Shown in pieces: positions 26,454 to 35,439 of a DNA stretch of 64,000 nucleotides. The notes below the pieces were generated by a model that searched no databases, was not told the origin of the DNA, and saw only the letters and a program-made list of their open reading frames with translations. The stretch is taken from NCBI GenBank assembly GCA_034522055.1, contig JAXHLS010000006.1:186001-250000 (forward strand), given 5' to 3'. The stretch comes from Gammaproteobacteria bacterium. Its GTDB lineage: Bacteria > Pseudomonadota > Gammaproteobacteria > JAABTG01. Both the position numbers and the translations under genes were made by a program. Position 1 is the first letter of the stretch, and each line of letters opens with the position of its first letter.

Positions 26454-27340
26454 TAAACCGCTACGCGGTAGCTCCCCTTCGATAAACGCCGGCGGTTCTT
26501 CCGTCGCCAACACTCTCAGTTGACCCGATGTGGGTCTGACGGAGAGGAGAGACGACGATGACAGCCTTGCGTCAGCAGATGATTGATGCCATGCGCCAGC
26601 GTGGCTTTTGAGTGGGTGGTCTACACCAAACACTGTCTCGACCATACCGCCACCGTCGTCGACTACCTGGCCCGTTACACCCACCGCATCGCGATCACCC
26701 CAGCGCGGATCCTCGCGGTCGACGACGAACGGGTGACCATCCGGTACAAGGACTACCGCGACCGTGACCGACATAAGACATTGACCCTGGAGGGCGAAGA
26801 GTTCGTGCGCCGCTGCCTGATGCATGTCCTGCCGAAAGGGCTGATGCGCATTCGTCACTTCGGCTTCCTGGCCAACCGCGGCCGCCGGGAGAAGCTCGCC
26901 CGGATCCGTGAGGCACTGGCCGTCCCCGTCCCACCGGAGAAGGACGATGGCACCGCACACCACGACGGTGTCGACTATGCCTGCCCGCAGTGCCCGACCG
27001 GGCGGCTGTACGTAATCGCGCAGATTGCGCCCAGTCGAGCATCCTGAAGACCGCCCGACACGCGACACTGAGGCTGTAAAACAGGATAAAGGCCTGCGGT
27101 CTTAACCGAGGTGGGACGGCCCCGCAGCGGGGCCGCGGTTGCGCTCGTCCGGACATTGGATTTTGCCGAGAAATGGCGAGAGAATAACCACCCATCGCAC
27201 ATCGCAGGGACCGAAGACATGGACGAAGACGCCTCACCGGCCACGACCACCGCCCCAATCTGCGCCACCGCCGGCGCATCGCACCCACCCCGCGCCATAC
27301 ATTTCCCTATAGATCAGTCCGTGCCGGTCTGATGGGCGGC
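26454..27340 (+). mobile_element. Deleted IS91-family element, copy A
   Basis: Starts TAAACCGCTACGCGGTAGC immediately after GAAC of the attC core; GAAC is a described IS91 target. At 26558 begins MTALRQQMIDAMRQRGF, the start of the tyrosine-recombinase-like gene that accompanies some IS91 elements. After 17 codons the sequence jumps into the IS91 transposase C-terminus (YTKHCLDHTATVVDYLARYT, KGLMRIRHFGFLANRGRR). The catalytic Tyr region is lost, so the element is non-autonomous. It ends near 27340, just before the next attC. Confidence 0.8.
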
Positions 27341-27343
27341 TTA

Positions 27344-27399
27344 GTCCAACAGACATTTATTCGCCATGCTGCGCACGGCGGATAAATGCTTATAAGTTA
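27344..27399 (+). other. attC site split by group II intron I
   Basis: Inverse core GTCCAAC (27344-27350, fits RYYYAAC), arms CATTTATTCGCC and GGCGGATAAATG, then GTTA at 27396-27399. The intron begins next. Joining GTTA to the three bases after the intron (GGC, 29399-29401) restores a perfect GTTAGGC core. Confidence 0.85.
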
Positions 27400-29398
27400 T
27401 CGCGCCGAGCAAAGCTCGGCGTCTCTTGCGGGGTGGAAGTCCCCGTCGGGCAAGGGTTAGCCACCCACCCGTATCGAGTGTTGATCTCAATGAGGAGCGG
27501 GGCAACCCGCGAACGATAAGTGAGGTAAGCGTACACAGAGAATCCTGTAGGCCGTAGGGGTGGTCGCGCACCCTGAAGTGCTGGTACAGCTTCGAAATAA
27601 GCTTATTGCGGATGTCGACAGTTTTAACTTGCTGGAAGACAACACGAAGCGCCCGGAATGGCTTGGGTGTGGAGGTCCGCCGGAGTCCACAGGCCGTGGC
27701 ATGCAGGAAGAGAGGCGCCGTAGAACTCGGGAAGCCCCGCAAGCTCCTGAACGAGGTGAAGCCATGAAACCGACAGAGCTGGGACACGCAAGGGTGAAGA
27801 GCCTGGACACGGCGTATGCTCCGGTGGAGGGGCCGAACAGGGAACGGACAGGCAGGCCGGGAACGGCCGCATGCGAACGGGGTGTCTTATCGGGCATAGT
27901 AGTCGGAGGTTGGGAAAGCCAGCCACAAGGCGAAGGACCCGACGGGAGTACGCAGCCCGCAAAGGAAACTCGTGCCGGACACGTTGGATCGGATCAACAT
28001 GAGCCCACCTCACTGCGGGGAATAGCCAAACGGGCGAAAGCCTGTAAACACCATCGCTTTCGCGACCTTTACCGGGAAGTGAATGCCGAACTTCTGCTGC
28101 ATTGCTGGCAGGCACTGAACAAGGATGCTGCCAGCGGTGTGGATGGACTGACGGCGGCGGCCTATGGTGAGAACCTGATGGCCAATATTGCTGACCTGGC
28201 GGAGCGTGTGAAAGCTAAACGCTATCGAGCAAAGCTCGTACGGCGTGTTTACATCCCCAAGGAGAATGGAAAACAAAGGCCGCTGGGTATCCCGGCGCTG
28301 GAAGACAAGCTCGTGCAACTGGCCTGTGCCAAGCTGCTGACGGCGATCTACGAAAGCGACTTTCTGGATAGCAGTTACGGCTACCGGCCGGGTCGAAGCG
28401 CCAAGGAAGCAGTGTGTGACCTCACGTTTCGTCTGCAATTCGGGAGCTATGGCTACCTGGTCGAGGCGGACATACGGGGGTTTTTCGATCACATGGACCA
28501 CGACTGGCTTCTGGAGATGTTGTCGTTACGGATCGACGACCGCGCCTTTGTGCACTTGATCCGGAAATGGCTGAAAGCCGGGATACTGGAGACCGATGGA
28601 CAGGTACTCCATCCCGGAGCGGGCACCCCGCAAGGCGGGATCATCTCCCCGGTGCTTGCCAACCTCTACCTGCATCACGTGCTGGACCTCTGGTTCGAAC
28701 GTGTATTCAGGCCCCGTTGCCGGGGCGAGGTAATGCTGTGCCGATATGCCGATGATTTTGTCTGTGCGTTTCGTTATCAGGAAGATGCGGAGCGGTTCTT
28801 CGAGATGCTACCGCTACGGCTGGGAAAGTTCGGCCTGGAGGTGGCGCCGGAGAAGACGCGGATCGTGCGCTTTAGTCGATTTCATCTGAGCATGGAACGC
28901 CGGGTCACCTTTCTGGGTTTCGAACTGTACTGGTTCCGGGACCGCAAGGGTAAGCCGCGCGTCATGCGTCGAACCGCTCGCAAGAAGTTGCAAGGCGCGT
29001 GTCGTCGCATCAAGGTGTGGATTAAGGGCAACCGGCATCTGCCGGGCAGGGAGTTTGTACGGGGACTGAATCGTCGCCTGGTGGGGCATTACAACTACTA
29101 CGGTCTGCGGGGCAACTCGCGGTCGTTATGGCGGTTCTATCAATGGGCCATGGAGTGTGCATTCAAGTGGCTGAATCGGAGAGGCGGGAAGCGCAAGAGT
29201 TTCACCTGGCAGGCATTCGCCGGTGCCGTGGAAAAGCTCGGAATCGCCAAACCCCGCATTACCGAACGGCCCTCTGCACGGCGGGTGTTTGCATGAAGCC
29301 TATCGACCGCGCGAAAGCGAGTACAACCGAGGAACCGGATGCGGGAAAACCGCACGTCCGGGACTGTGCCGGGGGCGCCGGGTAACCGGCGTCCCTAC
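27400..29398 (+). mobile_element. Group II intron I, inserted in an attC core
   Basis: About 2.0 kb. Domain I-like sequence starts at 27400 (GCGCCGAGCAAAGCTCGGCG hairpin). It encodes a maturase/RT and ends with domain V (29331-29364, stem closed by a GAAA tetraloop) and a domain VI hairpin (GGCGCCGGGTAACCGGCGTC) finishing CCCTAC at 29398. Boundaries follow from comparison with the uninterrupted attC in copy B and from restoration of GTTAGGC. With this boundary the 5' end reads UCGCG, not the usual GUGYG. Confidence 0.85.
27764..29296 (+). CDS. ltrA: Group II intron reverse transcriptase/maturase
   Basis: 510 residues from ATG 27764 (GAGGTGA upstream). RT blocks: VYIPKENGKQRPLGIPALED, YGYRPGRSAKEAV, VEADIRGFFDHMDHDWL, GTPQGGIISPVLANLYLHHV, and the active site CRYADDFVC. 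A thumb/maturase X domain with RRLVGHYNYYGLRGNSRSL follows. There is no C-terminal HNH endonuclease motif, so mobility probably uses a nicking-independent or hairpin-targeting route. The frame is open upstream to 27560, but that part overlaps intron RNA structure. Confidence 0.93.
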   Translation: MKPTELGHARVKSLDTAYAPVEGPNRERTGRPGTAACERGVLSGIVVGGWESQPQGEGPDGSTQPAKETRAGHVGSDQHEPTSLRGIAKRAKACKHHRFRDLYREVNAELLLHCWQALNKDAASGVDGLTAAAYGENLMANIADLAERVKAKRYRAKLVRRVYIPKENGKQRPLGIPALEDKLVQLACAKLLTAIYESDFLDSSYGYRPGRSAKEAVCDLTFRLQFGSYGYLVEADIRGFFDHMDHDWLLEMLSLRIDDRAFVHLIRKWLKAGILETDGQVLHPGAGTPQGGIISPVLANLYLHHVLDLWFERVFRPRCRGEVMLCRYADDFVCAFRYQEDAERFFEMLPLRLGKFGLEVAPEKTRIVRFSRFHLSMERRVTFLGFELYWFRDRKGKPRVMRRTARKKLQGACRRIKVWIKGNRHLPGREFVRGLNRRLVGHYNYYGLRGNSRSLWRFYQWAMECAFKWLNRRGGKRKSFTWQAFAGAVEKLGIAKPRITERPSARRVFA

Positions 29399-29419
29399 GG
29401 CGGAGGCATTGGGGGGTGG

Positions 29420-30436
29420 ATGAGCCTAGTACAGTTTCCGAGTCGGTGCGACGAGAAGTCGGTCTTTGCATTTTGCTCCGAGGTCGAATCCCACTCTGGT
29501 AGAGAAATCGTCACCATAGATTTCTCGTCTATGGGACGGATTGAGCCATTCACGATGGTTTATATCGCGAACCGGATTCGGGACTTCAACAGGAGTAACC
29601 GGGGAACCAGAGTTAGGTGCCGCGGATTTCGCGAAAAAGACTACGCCGCGAACATGGCGTTCTTCCGAGCCTTCGGGTTAAAGCACGGGAGAGAGCCGAG
29701 CGAGGTCCCAGGCAATGATCGATTTGTTCCCTTCACCATCCTGAGAACAAAAACGATCGTTGACGAGGCATCCCGGGAGTGGGAGGTTCCTCAGGAAATT
29801 GTTGAGCGGCGTGCGGAGCACTTGGCGACGGTCCTGTCTCGGAACGAGTCGGAGAATCTTCTGGACGCCCTGACGTTCTCCATCCGGGAGATAATGAGAA
29901 ACGTAGTTGAGCACAGCAGATCAAAGGCCATCGAGTACTGCGCCCAGTACTGGCCAACGTACCACCGCGTTGAGATCGCGATACTAGACAACGGCATGGG
30001 CCTGAAGGAGTCGCTTTCTTCGAACCCCTACGTCGAGGTGGAATGCGACTCGGACGCAATCCAACAGGCACTGATGCCGGCCATCTCCAGTAAGAACTAC
30101 GCTGGCGCCAGAATCAACACAAAAGACCCTTGGCACAACTCGGGATTCGGCTTGTACATGAGTAACCGGATCTGCAGGTTAGGCGGAAGCTTCCTGATAT
30201 GCAGCGGCGACCACGCAATAAGACTGGATGAGAACGGCAAGGAACATATAGACCTCGGGCACCACTGCCAAGGGACCGCTGTAAGGATGGTTCTGAACAC
30301 AAGTAAGCTAGCCTCACTCAGCGGCATGTTGCAGCAGTTCCGCTCGGAAGGGTATGAAGTAGCTAGGCAGATAAAAGGCGTCGGTGTTTATGCGGCCTCG
30401 GCGGCATCCCAGATGCTATCACGAGACTTTCAGTAG
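29420..30436 (+). CDS. STAS-like/GHKL ATPase protein (cassette-borne, function unknown)
   Basis: 338 residues from ATG 29420, directly behind the intron. Residues about 1-95 look STAS-like (VTIDFSSMGRIEPFTMVYIA). Residues about 170-310 form a GHKL ATPase: N box REIMRNVVEHSRS, G1 ILDNGMGLKES, G2 NSGFGLYMSNRI and a late GT (CQGTAVRMVL). No histidine-phosphotransfer helix or receiver is present, so it is more like an anti-sigma/ATPase switch than a classic kinase. Cassette position suggests a self-contained function; I do not know which. Confidence 0.75.
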   Translation: MSLVQFPSRCDEKSVFAFCSEVESHSGREIVTIDFSSMGRIEPFTMVYIANRIRDFNRSNRGTRVRCRGFREKDYAANMAFFRAFGLKHGREPSEVPGNDRFVPFTILRTKTIVDEASREWEVPQEIVERRAEHLATVLSRNESENLLDALTFSIREIMRNVVEHSRSKAIEYCAQYWPTYHRVEIAILDNGMGLKESLSSNPYVEVECDSDAIQQALMPAISSKNYAGARINTKDPWHNSGFGLYMSNRICRLGGSFLICSGDHAIRLDENGKEHIDLGHHCQGTAVRMVLNTSKLASLSGMLQQFRSEGYEVARQIKGVGVYAASAASQMLSRDFQ

Positions 30437-30477
30437 TCACCCTTGTCTAGTTACTGGTGTCGCAGGCATGACTAATA

Positions 30478-30550
30478 GCCTAACCAAGCGGTCGAGCCGA
30501 CGCAGAAAGCGCTGTCGCGTTTTCTGCGCAGCTCACCGCTGCCGTTGGGC
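30478..30550 (+). other. attC recombination site (73 bp)
   Basis: Inverse core GCCTAAC (30478-30484) and core GTTGGGC (30544-30550) both fit the consensus exactly. Between them are complementary arms (AAGCGGT / ACCGCT and GACGCAGAAA / TTTTCTGCG). It closes the STAS/ATPase cassette. Confidence 0.9.
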
Positions 30551-31286
30551 TTATACCACTAACAGATACATTAAAAGACTAAATTAGGAGTACATCATGT
30601 CCATATTTGAAAATCTTAGCACAGTTCTTAATGTGTTATTTCTCATCATGGTGGGAGTGTGGGTGCCTTTATTCTTCTATTATTATTTTAAACGTCTTGA
30701 TCGTCGTAAGGAGCAACATCTTTTAAGAGAAATGGAAGAATTTAAGTACGATAGAGACAGAAAATACAGATATATGAGTAACAATGATGCTGATATTGAA
30801 AGGTATATTCCAAAACTCTTAGAGGAAATACCTTACAGAACATCAAAGGAAGTGTCTCAAGTAGTGTCTGAACAAATATATAAAATAATAAAAGATGGCC
30901 TCCAAGAACAATCATTACAGCTTACAAACAAGATTGATAGTTATCAAACCAATGAAAATAGCCATTTCACAAGTAATAAGCAGCTTATTCGGGAGATAGC
31001 TCATTCATTAAATACTCCACTTTCACAAATTGAAGCATCAGCTGAAATTCTTGCAACTTCATTCGATCTTGACAGTAAGAATTCCAAAACAATTAATTCA
31101 ATAAAATCAAGTGTCGATTTATGCAAGGCTTTTATTTCAGCATACCGTCAGATGATTTTAGTAACTGGTTATAGCGGAGGTTGGGAACCGAAATCTATAA
31201 AAGAATCTATATTGTCAGCTTGCGAAATTTATTCAGAATCAGTTAATGCAAACTTAGATATTAAGGTCGAAGTGCCTAATAAAATA

Positions 31287-32694
31287 GGCTCTTCAGGAAA
31301 ATTTGTGGGTAAAAACGTAGATAACTAGCACTCCAGGGATGCAAATTTAGATTTTATTAGGGGAAGCGCATCCTGCTCCCTAACTCTGAGATGATGGAAG
31401 TACGACCAACCGTCAATCAGAAAAAGGAGCGAGGATGCAAGTCAAGACTATCCTTAATCGAGTCCAGAAATTCAAATCTTTTGTGTACGGCGCCATCCGT
31501 TGGGTAGATGGCACGGAGGTGCCGACAATCGAGGCCGAACTCCACCCTCGCGGTAATGGGCGGCCGGAGTGCTCGAGGTGCGGCCGGCGCAGGCCGGGTT
31601 ACGACACATTGCCGGTTCGAAGATTTGAGTTTATTCCGGTGTGGGGTATTAAGGTGTTTTTTCTCTATGCGCCACGCCGCGTCGACTGTCCAAGCTGTGG
31701 CATCGTGGTGGAGCGGATGCCTTGGGCCGAAGGCAAACATCGCCTGACCGAGGCCTATGCCTGGTTTCTGGCGAGCTGGGCCAAACGCCTGAGCTGGAAG
31801 GAAGTCGCTGAAGCCTTTCGCACCAGTTGGGACCATGTGTTCTGCTCGGTCGAGATGGCTGTCACCTGGGGCCGGGAACATAGAGACCTGTCGGGCATTA
31901 AAGCTATTGGTATCGATGAGATCCAATGGCAGAGGGGCCACAAGTACCTCACGCTGGTTTACCAGATCGACGTTGGCTGTAAACGGTTGCTGTGGATCGG
32001 CAAGAAACGGAAGGTCAAAACTTTGTTGGGATTCTTCCGGTGGCTTGGCAAGGAACGAACCGCCGATTTGCGCTATATCTGCAGCGATATGTGGAAGCCC
32101 TACCTGAGGGTGATCGCCAAGAAGGCGGGAGGTGCACTCCACATCCTGGACCGGTTCCACATCATGGCGCACTTGAGTAAAGCGATCGATGAGGTGCGGG
32201 CCGGGGAGGCCAAGGAGCTGAAGAAAAGAGGCTACGATCCGGTACTGACGAAGACCCGCTGGCTGCTGCTCAAGCGTCCGGAGAATCTGACGGAGAAACA
32301 GGAGACCAAACTGGCGGATCTGCTGCAGTACAATTTGAAGTCGGTCAGAAGCTATCTGCTCAAAGAGGAGTTTCAGCTCTTCTGGTCGTATCAGTCGCCC
32401 TATTGGGCCGGTGAGTTCCTGGATAAGTGGTGTACGAAAACGATGCGTTCCAAGATTGAGCCGATGAAGAAGGTGGCCCGCATGCTGAGAAACCATCGGC
32501 CCCTGCTGCTGAACTGGTTCCGGGCAAAAAAGCAGTTTTCGAGCGGCATTGTCGAAGGTTTCAATAACAAAGCGAAACTGACCACCAGAAAAGCATATGG
32601 CTTCAGGACTTATCATGCGGCAGAAATCGCTTTATATCATGCGCTTGGAGCATTACCTGTCCCGGAAACCGCCCACGAATTTTTCTGACGAGGC
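31287..32694 (+). mobile_element. Complete ISL3-family insertion sequence with 8-bp target duplication
   Basis: 1408 bp. Inverted repeats: left GGCTCTTCAGGAAAATTTGT, right (reverse complement) GCCTCGTCAGAAAAATTCGT, imperfect. ATAAAATA flanks it on both sides (31279-31286 and 32695-32702), the 8-bp duplication size typical of ISL3. Intact transposase inside. Insertion appears recent because the duplication is perfect and the interrupted kinase frame is otherwise undamaged. Confidence 0.93.
31435..32688 (+). CDS. ISL3-family transposase
   Basis: 417 residues. N-terminal zinc-finger-like cysteines (CSRCGRRRPGYD, VDCPSCGIVVERMPW) and a DDE domain: IKAIGIDEIQWQRGHKYLT, CSDMWKPYLRVI and the C-terminal SGIVEGFNNKAKLTTRKAYG, the ISL3 signature. 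AAGGAGCGAGG precedes ATG 31435. Confidence 0.93.
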   Translation: MQVKTILNRVQKFKSFVYGAIRWVDGTEVPTIEAELHPRGNGRPECSRCGRRRPGYDTLPVRRFEFIPVWGIKVFFLYAPRRVDCPSCGIVVERMPWAEGKHRLTEAYAWFLASWAKRLSWKEVAEAFRTSWDHVFCSVEMAVTWGREHRDLSGIKAIGIDEIQWQRGHKYLTLVYQIDVGCKRLLWIGKKRKVKTLLGFFRWLGKERTADLRYICSDMWKPYLRVIAKKAGGALHILDRFHIMAHLSKAIDEVRAGEAKELKKRGYDPVLTKTRWLLLKRPENLTEKQETKLADLLQYNLKSVRSYLLKEEFQLFWSYQSPYWAGEFLDKWCTKTMRSKIEPMKKVARMLRNHRPLLLNWFRAKKQFSSGIVEGFNNKAKLTTRKAYGFRTYHAAEIALYHALGALPVPETAHEFF

Positions 32695-33025
32695 ATAAAA
32701 TAAAAGGTTATTCGAATAATTATATTGTAGCACTACTACTGCCATTGATAGAGAATGCCGCAGAGGCAGCAAAACCAGGTACAGAACTCGATATCAATTT
32801 TCATCAGAAGAACGGGTACAATGTTATTAGGGTAACTAACACAACAGAATTATTGCCCGGCGGCAAAGAAATATTTGACGCTGAATTTTCAACTAAAAAT
32901 GGACACCACGGCCTTGGTTTAAGCACTGTCAAGAGTCTTCTTGAAAGCATTGAGGGCGCTTTAATTGATTACACGATAAATGGAGATAAAATAACTTTCG
33001 AGCTTAAGCTAAGAGGTGCAGAATA

Positions 33026-34009
33026 ATGAGCATAGATATTCTTTTTGTTGATGATGACAAAAAAGCTGCTGAAACATTTGCTCAACTTGTCGAGGCGAAA
33101 ACCAATTTAAAGACTGAGTTCACCTCTGATCCTGAGGAGGCTCTTTCCTTATTAAAAGAATATCCTATTAAGGTTGTTGTTCTTGATCAAGAGATGCCGC
33201 TAAAAAAAGGAACAGAGCTTTATAAGCAGATGATAAATATTGATAACAATATTAAAGCAATAATGTTAACTGGTGAAGCCACAGCAAGTGAAGCTGGTGA
33301 GTCGCTAAAATTAGGTTATAATTGTTATCTTGAAAAGGGAAATATATCTGAACTGCCGAAGGAAGTTTTGAATCTTGTCGCGTTATATGAATTGCATCTA
33401 ATAGCAAAGCAACCAAGCCAAACTCGTAAACTAATATTCACGCAAAGAAAAGGAATATTTCTTAAAACGAGGATCGATTATTTTTTAATATCTTTCGAGG
33501 TCATTGATGCTAATTATATACAACCCGATTCATGGAAAACTGTAGTTACAATAAATGCCGGAGAAAAAATTCGTCACAAGGAAACAATAGAGGTGTGTCA
33601 CAAAATCACTATTGACAAAGAATCTGAGGCAAAGCTTAAAGGAACACTAGAACTCAGCCATGACGCTGTTGTGAAGTTAAAGTCAAAATTGGAGTCTTCT
33701 CTTTCTGAAAAATATAAATTCAGTGAATCCACAGAACAAAAAAAGCAGATTGAAATCGAGAAAGAATACAGTTTACCTCAGGAAGATTCCGATCCACAAA
33801 AACTTGCTGTTAAGTCAAGGCATTACCTTATTGCACCAGTGTATGTAAAATATAGGCTATTTCTCTTATTAAAATGTAAAGAATCCAATCTCTCACAGAT
33901 ATTTCCATTAGATATTACTAAAGAAACAAACAGGGTTGCTACAAAACAAATTGACTATTTAAGTGATGGCACAAAAACAGAATTGACCACCGGATTTATA
34001 AACAGCTAA
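33026..34009 (+). CDS. Response regulator with unclassified C-terminal output domain (cassette-borne)
   Basis: 327 residues. Residues 1-120 are a receiver: acidic DDD at about 9-11, phospho-acceptor Asp in KVVVLDQEMPL, Thr in AIMLTGEA and Lys in CYLEKG. Residues 121-327 contain no helix-turn-helix, GGDEF or ATPase motif that I recognise. They comprise a strand-rich part (GIFLKTRIDYFLISFEVID), a charged Lys/Glu helical stretch, and another strand-rich end. AT-rich like its kinase partner. Output could be protein-protein or membrane-directed; unknown. Confidence 0.85.
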   Translation: MSIDILFVDDDKKAAETFAQLVEAKTNLKTEFTSDPEEALSLLKEYPIKVVVLDQEMPLKKGTELYKQMINIDNNIKAIMLTGEATASEAGESLKLGYNCYLEKGNISELPKEVLNLVALYELHLIAKQPSQTRKLIFTQRKGIFLKTRIDYFLISFEVIDANYIQPDSWKTVVTINAGEKIRHKETIEVCHKITIDKESEAKLKGTLELSHDAVVKLKSKLESSLSEKYKFSESTEQKKQIEIEKEYSLPQEDSDPQKLAVKSRHYLIAPVYVKYRLFLLLKCKESNLSQIFPLDITKETNRVATKQIDYLSDGTKTELTTGFINS

Positions 34010-34018
34010 TTCGCGGTA

Positions 34019-34077
34019 GCCCAACCATTCACTGGTGCGGACGCAAAAAACCGCGCCGCACAGTTCAAGCGTTAGGC
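34019..34077 (+). other. attC recombination site (59 bp)
   Basis: GCCCAAC (34019-34025) and GTTAGGC (34071-34077) fit both consensus cores. Arms TGGTGCGGACGC and GCGCCGCACAG are complementary. It closes the two-component cassette ten bases after the regulator stop codon. Confidence 0.9.
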
Positions 34078-34130
34078 CGCAGGCCAAAGTCCGTCTACGA
34101 AGCAAACAATAGGGGACAGACCCCTTAGGC

Positions 34131-35398
34131 ATCCCCTCATTTTTAACTCAAATAATGCCGAAGGCATCGCGGAACACGCGTTGCTCGTGGAGGAGTTCAG
34201 TGAACTTCTCGAATAACGGGCGCAATCGCTCCTCAGGCCAGTTCGGAATATGTTCGTAGAGCATCAGTCCCTGGCGAAACAGCGAGTGGGTACGCCGCTT
34301 GACGGTATTTGCCTTCAGCCACCGATCGTAGCCCAACGCCTCCCCTGCGGCACCGAGCAGCGATAGCAAGGCGATGGCCAGTGCACTGAGCAGCAACAGC
34401 CGGTCGCGGCGCTCCGGGCGACTGATCCGCAGCGAAGACATCCCCATGCCGAAGCGCAGATCCTTGATGTCGCGGAAGCTCGTTTCAATCCCCCAGCGCT
34501 TGGCGTAGTAGCCGATGAGCGTCTTCGCCGTCGCCTCGCGGTCACTGGCAGCCAGGCACCACGGCTCCTTCATGTCCTTGGCCTGCACACAAACGACCGT
34601 GGCCACGGGCAGGGCCTGGGAGTCGGTCAACGTCGCATCGCGCAACGTGCGCGCCCGGCCATGGGTACCCACCCACTTCGCTGCTTTGCGCCGCTCGCCC
34701 TTGGCGTTGGTGATGTAATACTGGTTGCGCAACCGCACCACATAGCCGAAACCCAACTCCTCGCTCAGCAGCTTCAACAGCTTGCAGTCCGCAAAGCCCC
34801 GATCGGCCACGATCGTCACCGCCACCGCCGCGGGCAGCACCTCATAGAGCCGCCACAGCAACGCATCCTCGTAATCCGTCTGCCGCCCCTTGAGGGTGGC
34901 GGCCTCCACCGTCTGCCACAGCAGCGGTGTGGCACGCCCATGCCGGGTCAGCATCGACAACACCAGCGTCTCGTGCCCATCTTGGGCAAAGCTCGTCCAG
35001 TCCAGCGCCACCACCACCTCGGTACGTGCGCCGATGACATAGGGCACCCACCGCGCAAAGAACCCATCGAGTTTGATACCGCGGTTGCTCAACAACCGGT
35101 CCACCTGCTTCACACCATGCTTGCTCAGCGTTCCCTGGGCATGCGCCAGACCCTGACCGATGGCGTGCACTGCCAGCGAAGCGCTGGTCAGCACCCCCCA
35201 GGCCCCGTTCGCCAGCGACAGCACGCGCTTGGCGTGCAGGTCGCCGTCGAAAAGCGTATCAATGAACTCGACGATGTCATCCTGCCGAAGCGCCTGTGCT
35301 GCTTTCATCGCCGGTCCTCATGGTGATTGTGAGGACTCGAACAATGATCTTCAGATCAATAAGTTGCAAGTCATTTTTGAGCTTAAAAATGAGGGGAT
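34131..35398 (-). mobile_element. IS4-family insertion sequence
   Basis: ATCCCCTCATTTTTAA at 34131 and its inverse at 35383-35398 (ATGAGGGGAT end) form the inverted repeats. The transposase lies on the minus strand. I could not identify a convincing target duplication (left flank CTTAGGC, right flank CCCTGAGG). Confidence 0.8.
34148..35308 (-). CDS. IS4-family DDE transposase
   Basis: 386 residues on the minus strand. DDE motifs: VVVALDWTSFAQDGH (first Asp), TIVADRGFAD (second Asp) and the YREK-type YYAKRWGIETSFRDIKDLRF (Glu). Full length with no frame damage, so the element may be active. Confidence 0.92.
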   Translation of the reverse strand: MKAAQALRQDDIVEFIDTLFDGDLHAKRVLSLANGAWGVLTSASLAVHAIGQGLAHAQGTLSKHGVKQVDRLLSNRGIKLDGFFARWVPYVIGARTEVVVALDWTSFAQDGHETLVLSMLTRHGRATPLLWQTVEAATLKGRQTDYEDALLWRLYEVLPAAVAVTIVADRGFADCKLLKLLSEELGFGYVVRLRNQYYITNAKGERRKAAKWVGTHGRARTLRDATLTDSQALPVATVVCVQAKDMKEPWCLAASDREATAKTLIGYYAKRWGIETSFRDIKDLRFGMGMSSLRISRPERRDRLLLLSALAIALLSLLGAAGEALGYDRWLKANTVKRRTHSLFRQGLMLYEHIPNWPEERLRPLFEKFTELLHEQRVFRDAFGII

Positions 35399-35439
35399 CC
35401 CTGAGGACCGACCCCGGTTTTCACAGCAAGAAAACCGTG

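Larger units (their letters stand above)
25305..27396 (+). repeat. 2.1-kb direct repeat of gene cassettes, copy A (copy B 40794-42850 plus 43444-43478)
   Basis: From GAATATGTTCACC at 25305 to the attC core G at 27396 the sequence matches 40794 onward at a constant offset of 15489, with a few substitutions, until an IS200-type element interrupts copy B. Both copies carry BrnT (truncated in A), a CopG antitoxin, HigBA and the same internally deleted IS91 element. They separate right after the shared core GTTA of the last attC. Confidence 0.9.
30597..33026 (+). pseudogene. Cassette-borne sensor histidine kinase, interrupted by ISL3 insertion
   Basis: Removing 31287-32694 and one copy of the 8-bp target duplication restores a continuous 337-residue frame. 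One N-terminal membrane helix (VLNVLFLIMVGVWVPLFFYY), a helical linker, H box REIAHSLNTPLSQIEASAEI, N box LLLPLIENAAEAAKPGTEL and G box NGHHGLGLSTVKSLLES follow. ATG 30597 has an AGGAG upstream. The gene is strikingly AT-rich compared with the window, indicating transfer. It overlaps the response-regulator gene by one base (TAATG), so the two are probably cognate. Confidence 0.85.

Noticed and set aside
26558-26611. MTALRQQMIDAMRQRGF as a possible integron integrase start
   Set aside because: The frame stops after 17 codons and is inside the IS91-type element. It matches the recombinase that accompanies some IS91 elements, not IntI.
29420-30436. Classifying the STAS/GHKL protein as an ordinary histidine kinase
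   Set aside because: The ATPase boxes are present, but no H box with phosphorylatable His precedes the N box and there is no membrane segment.
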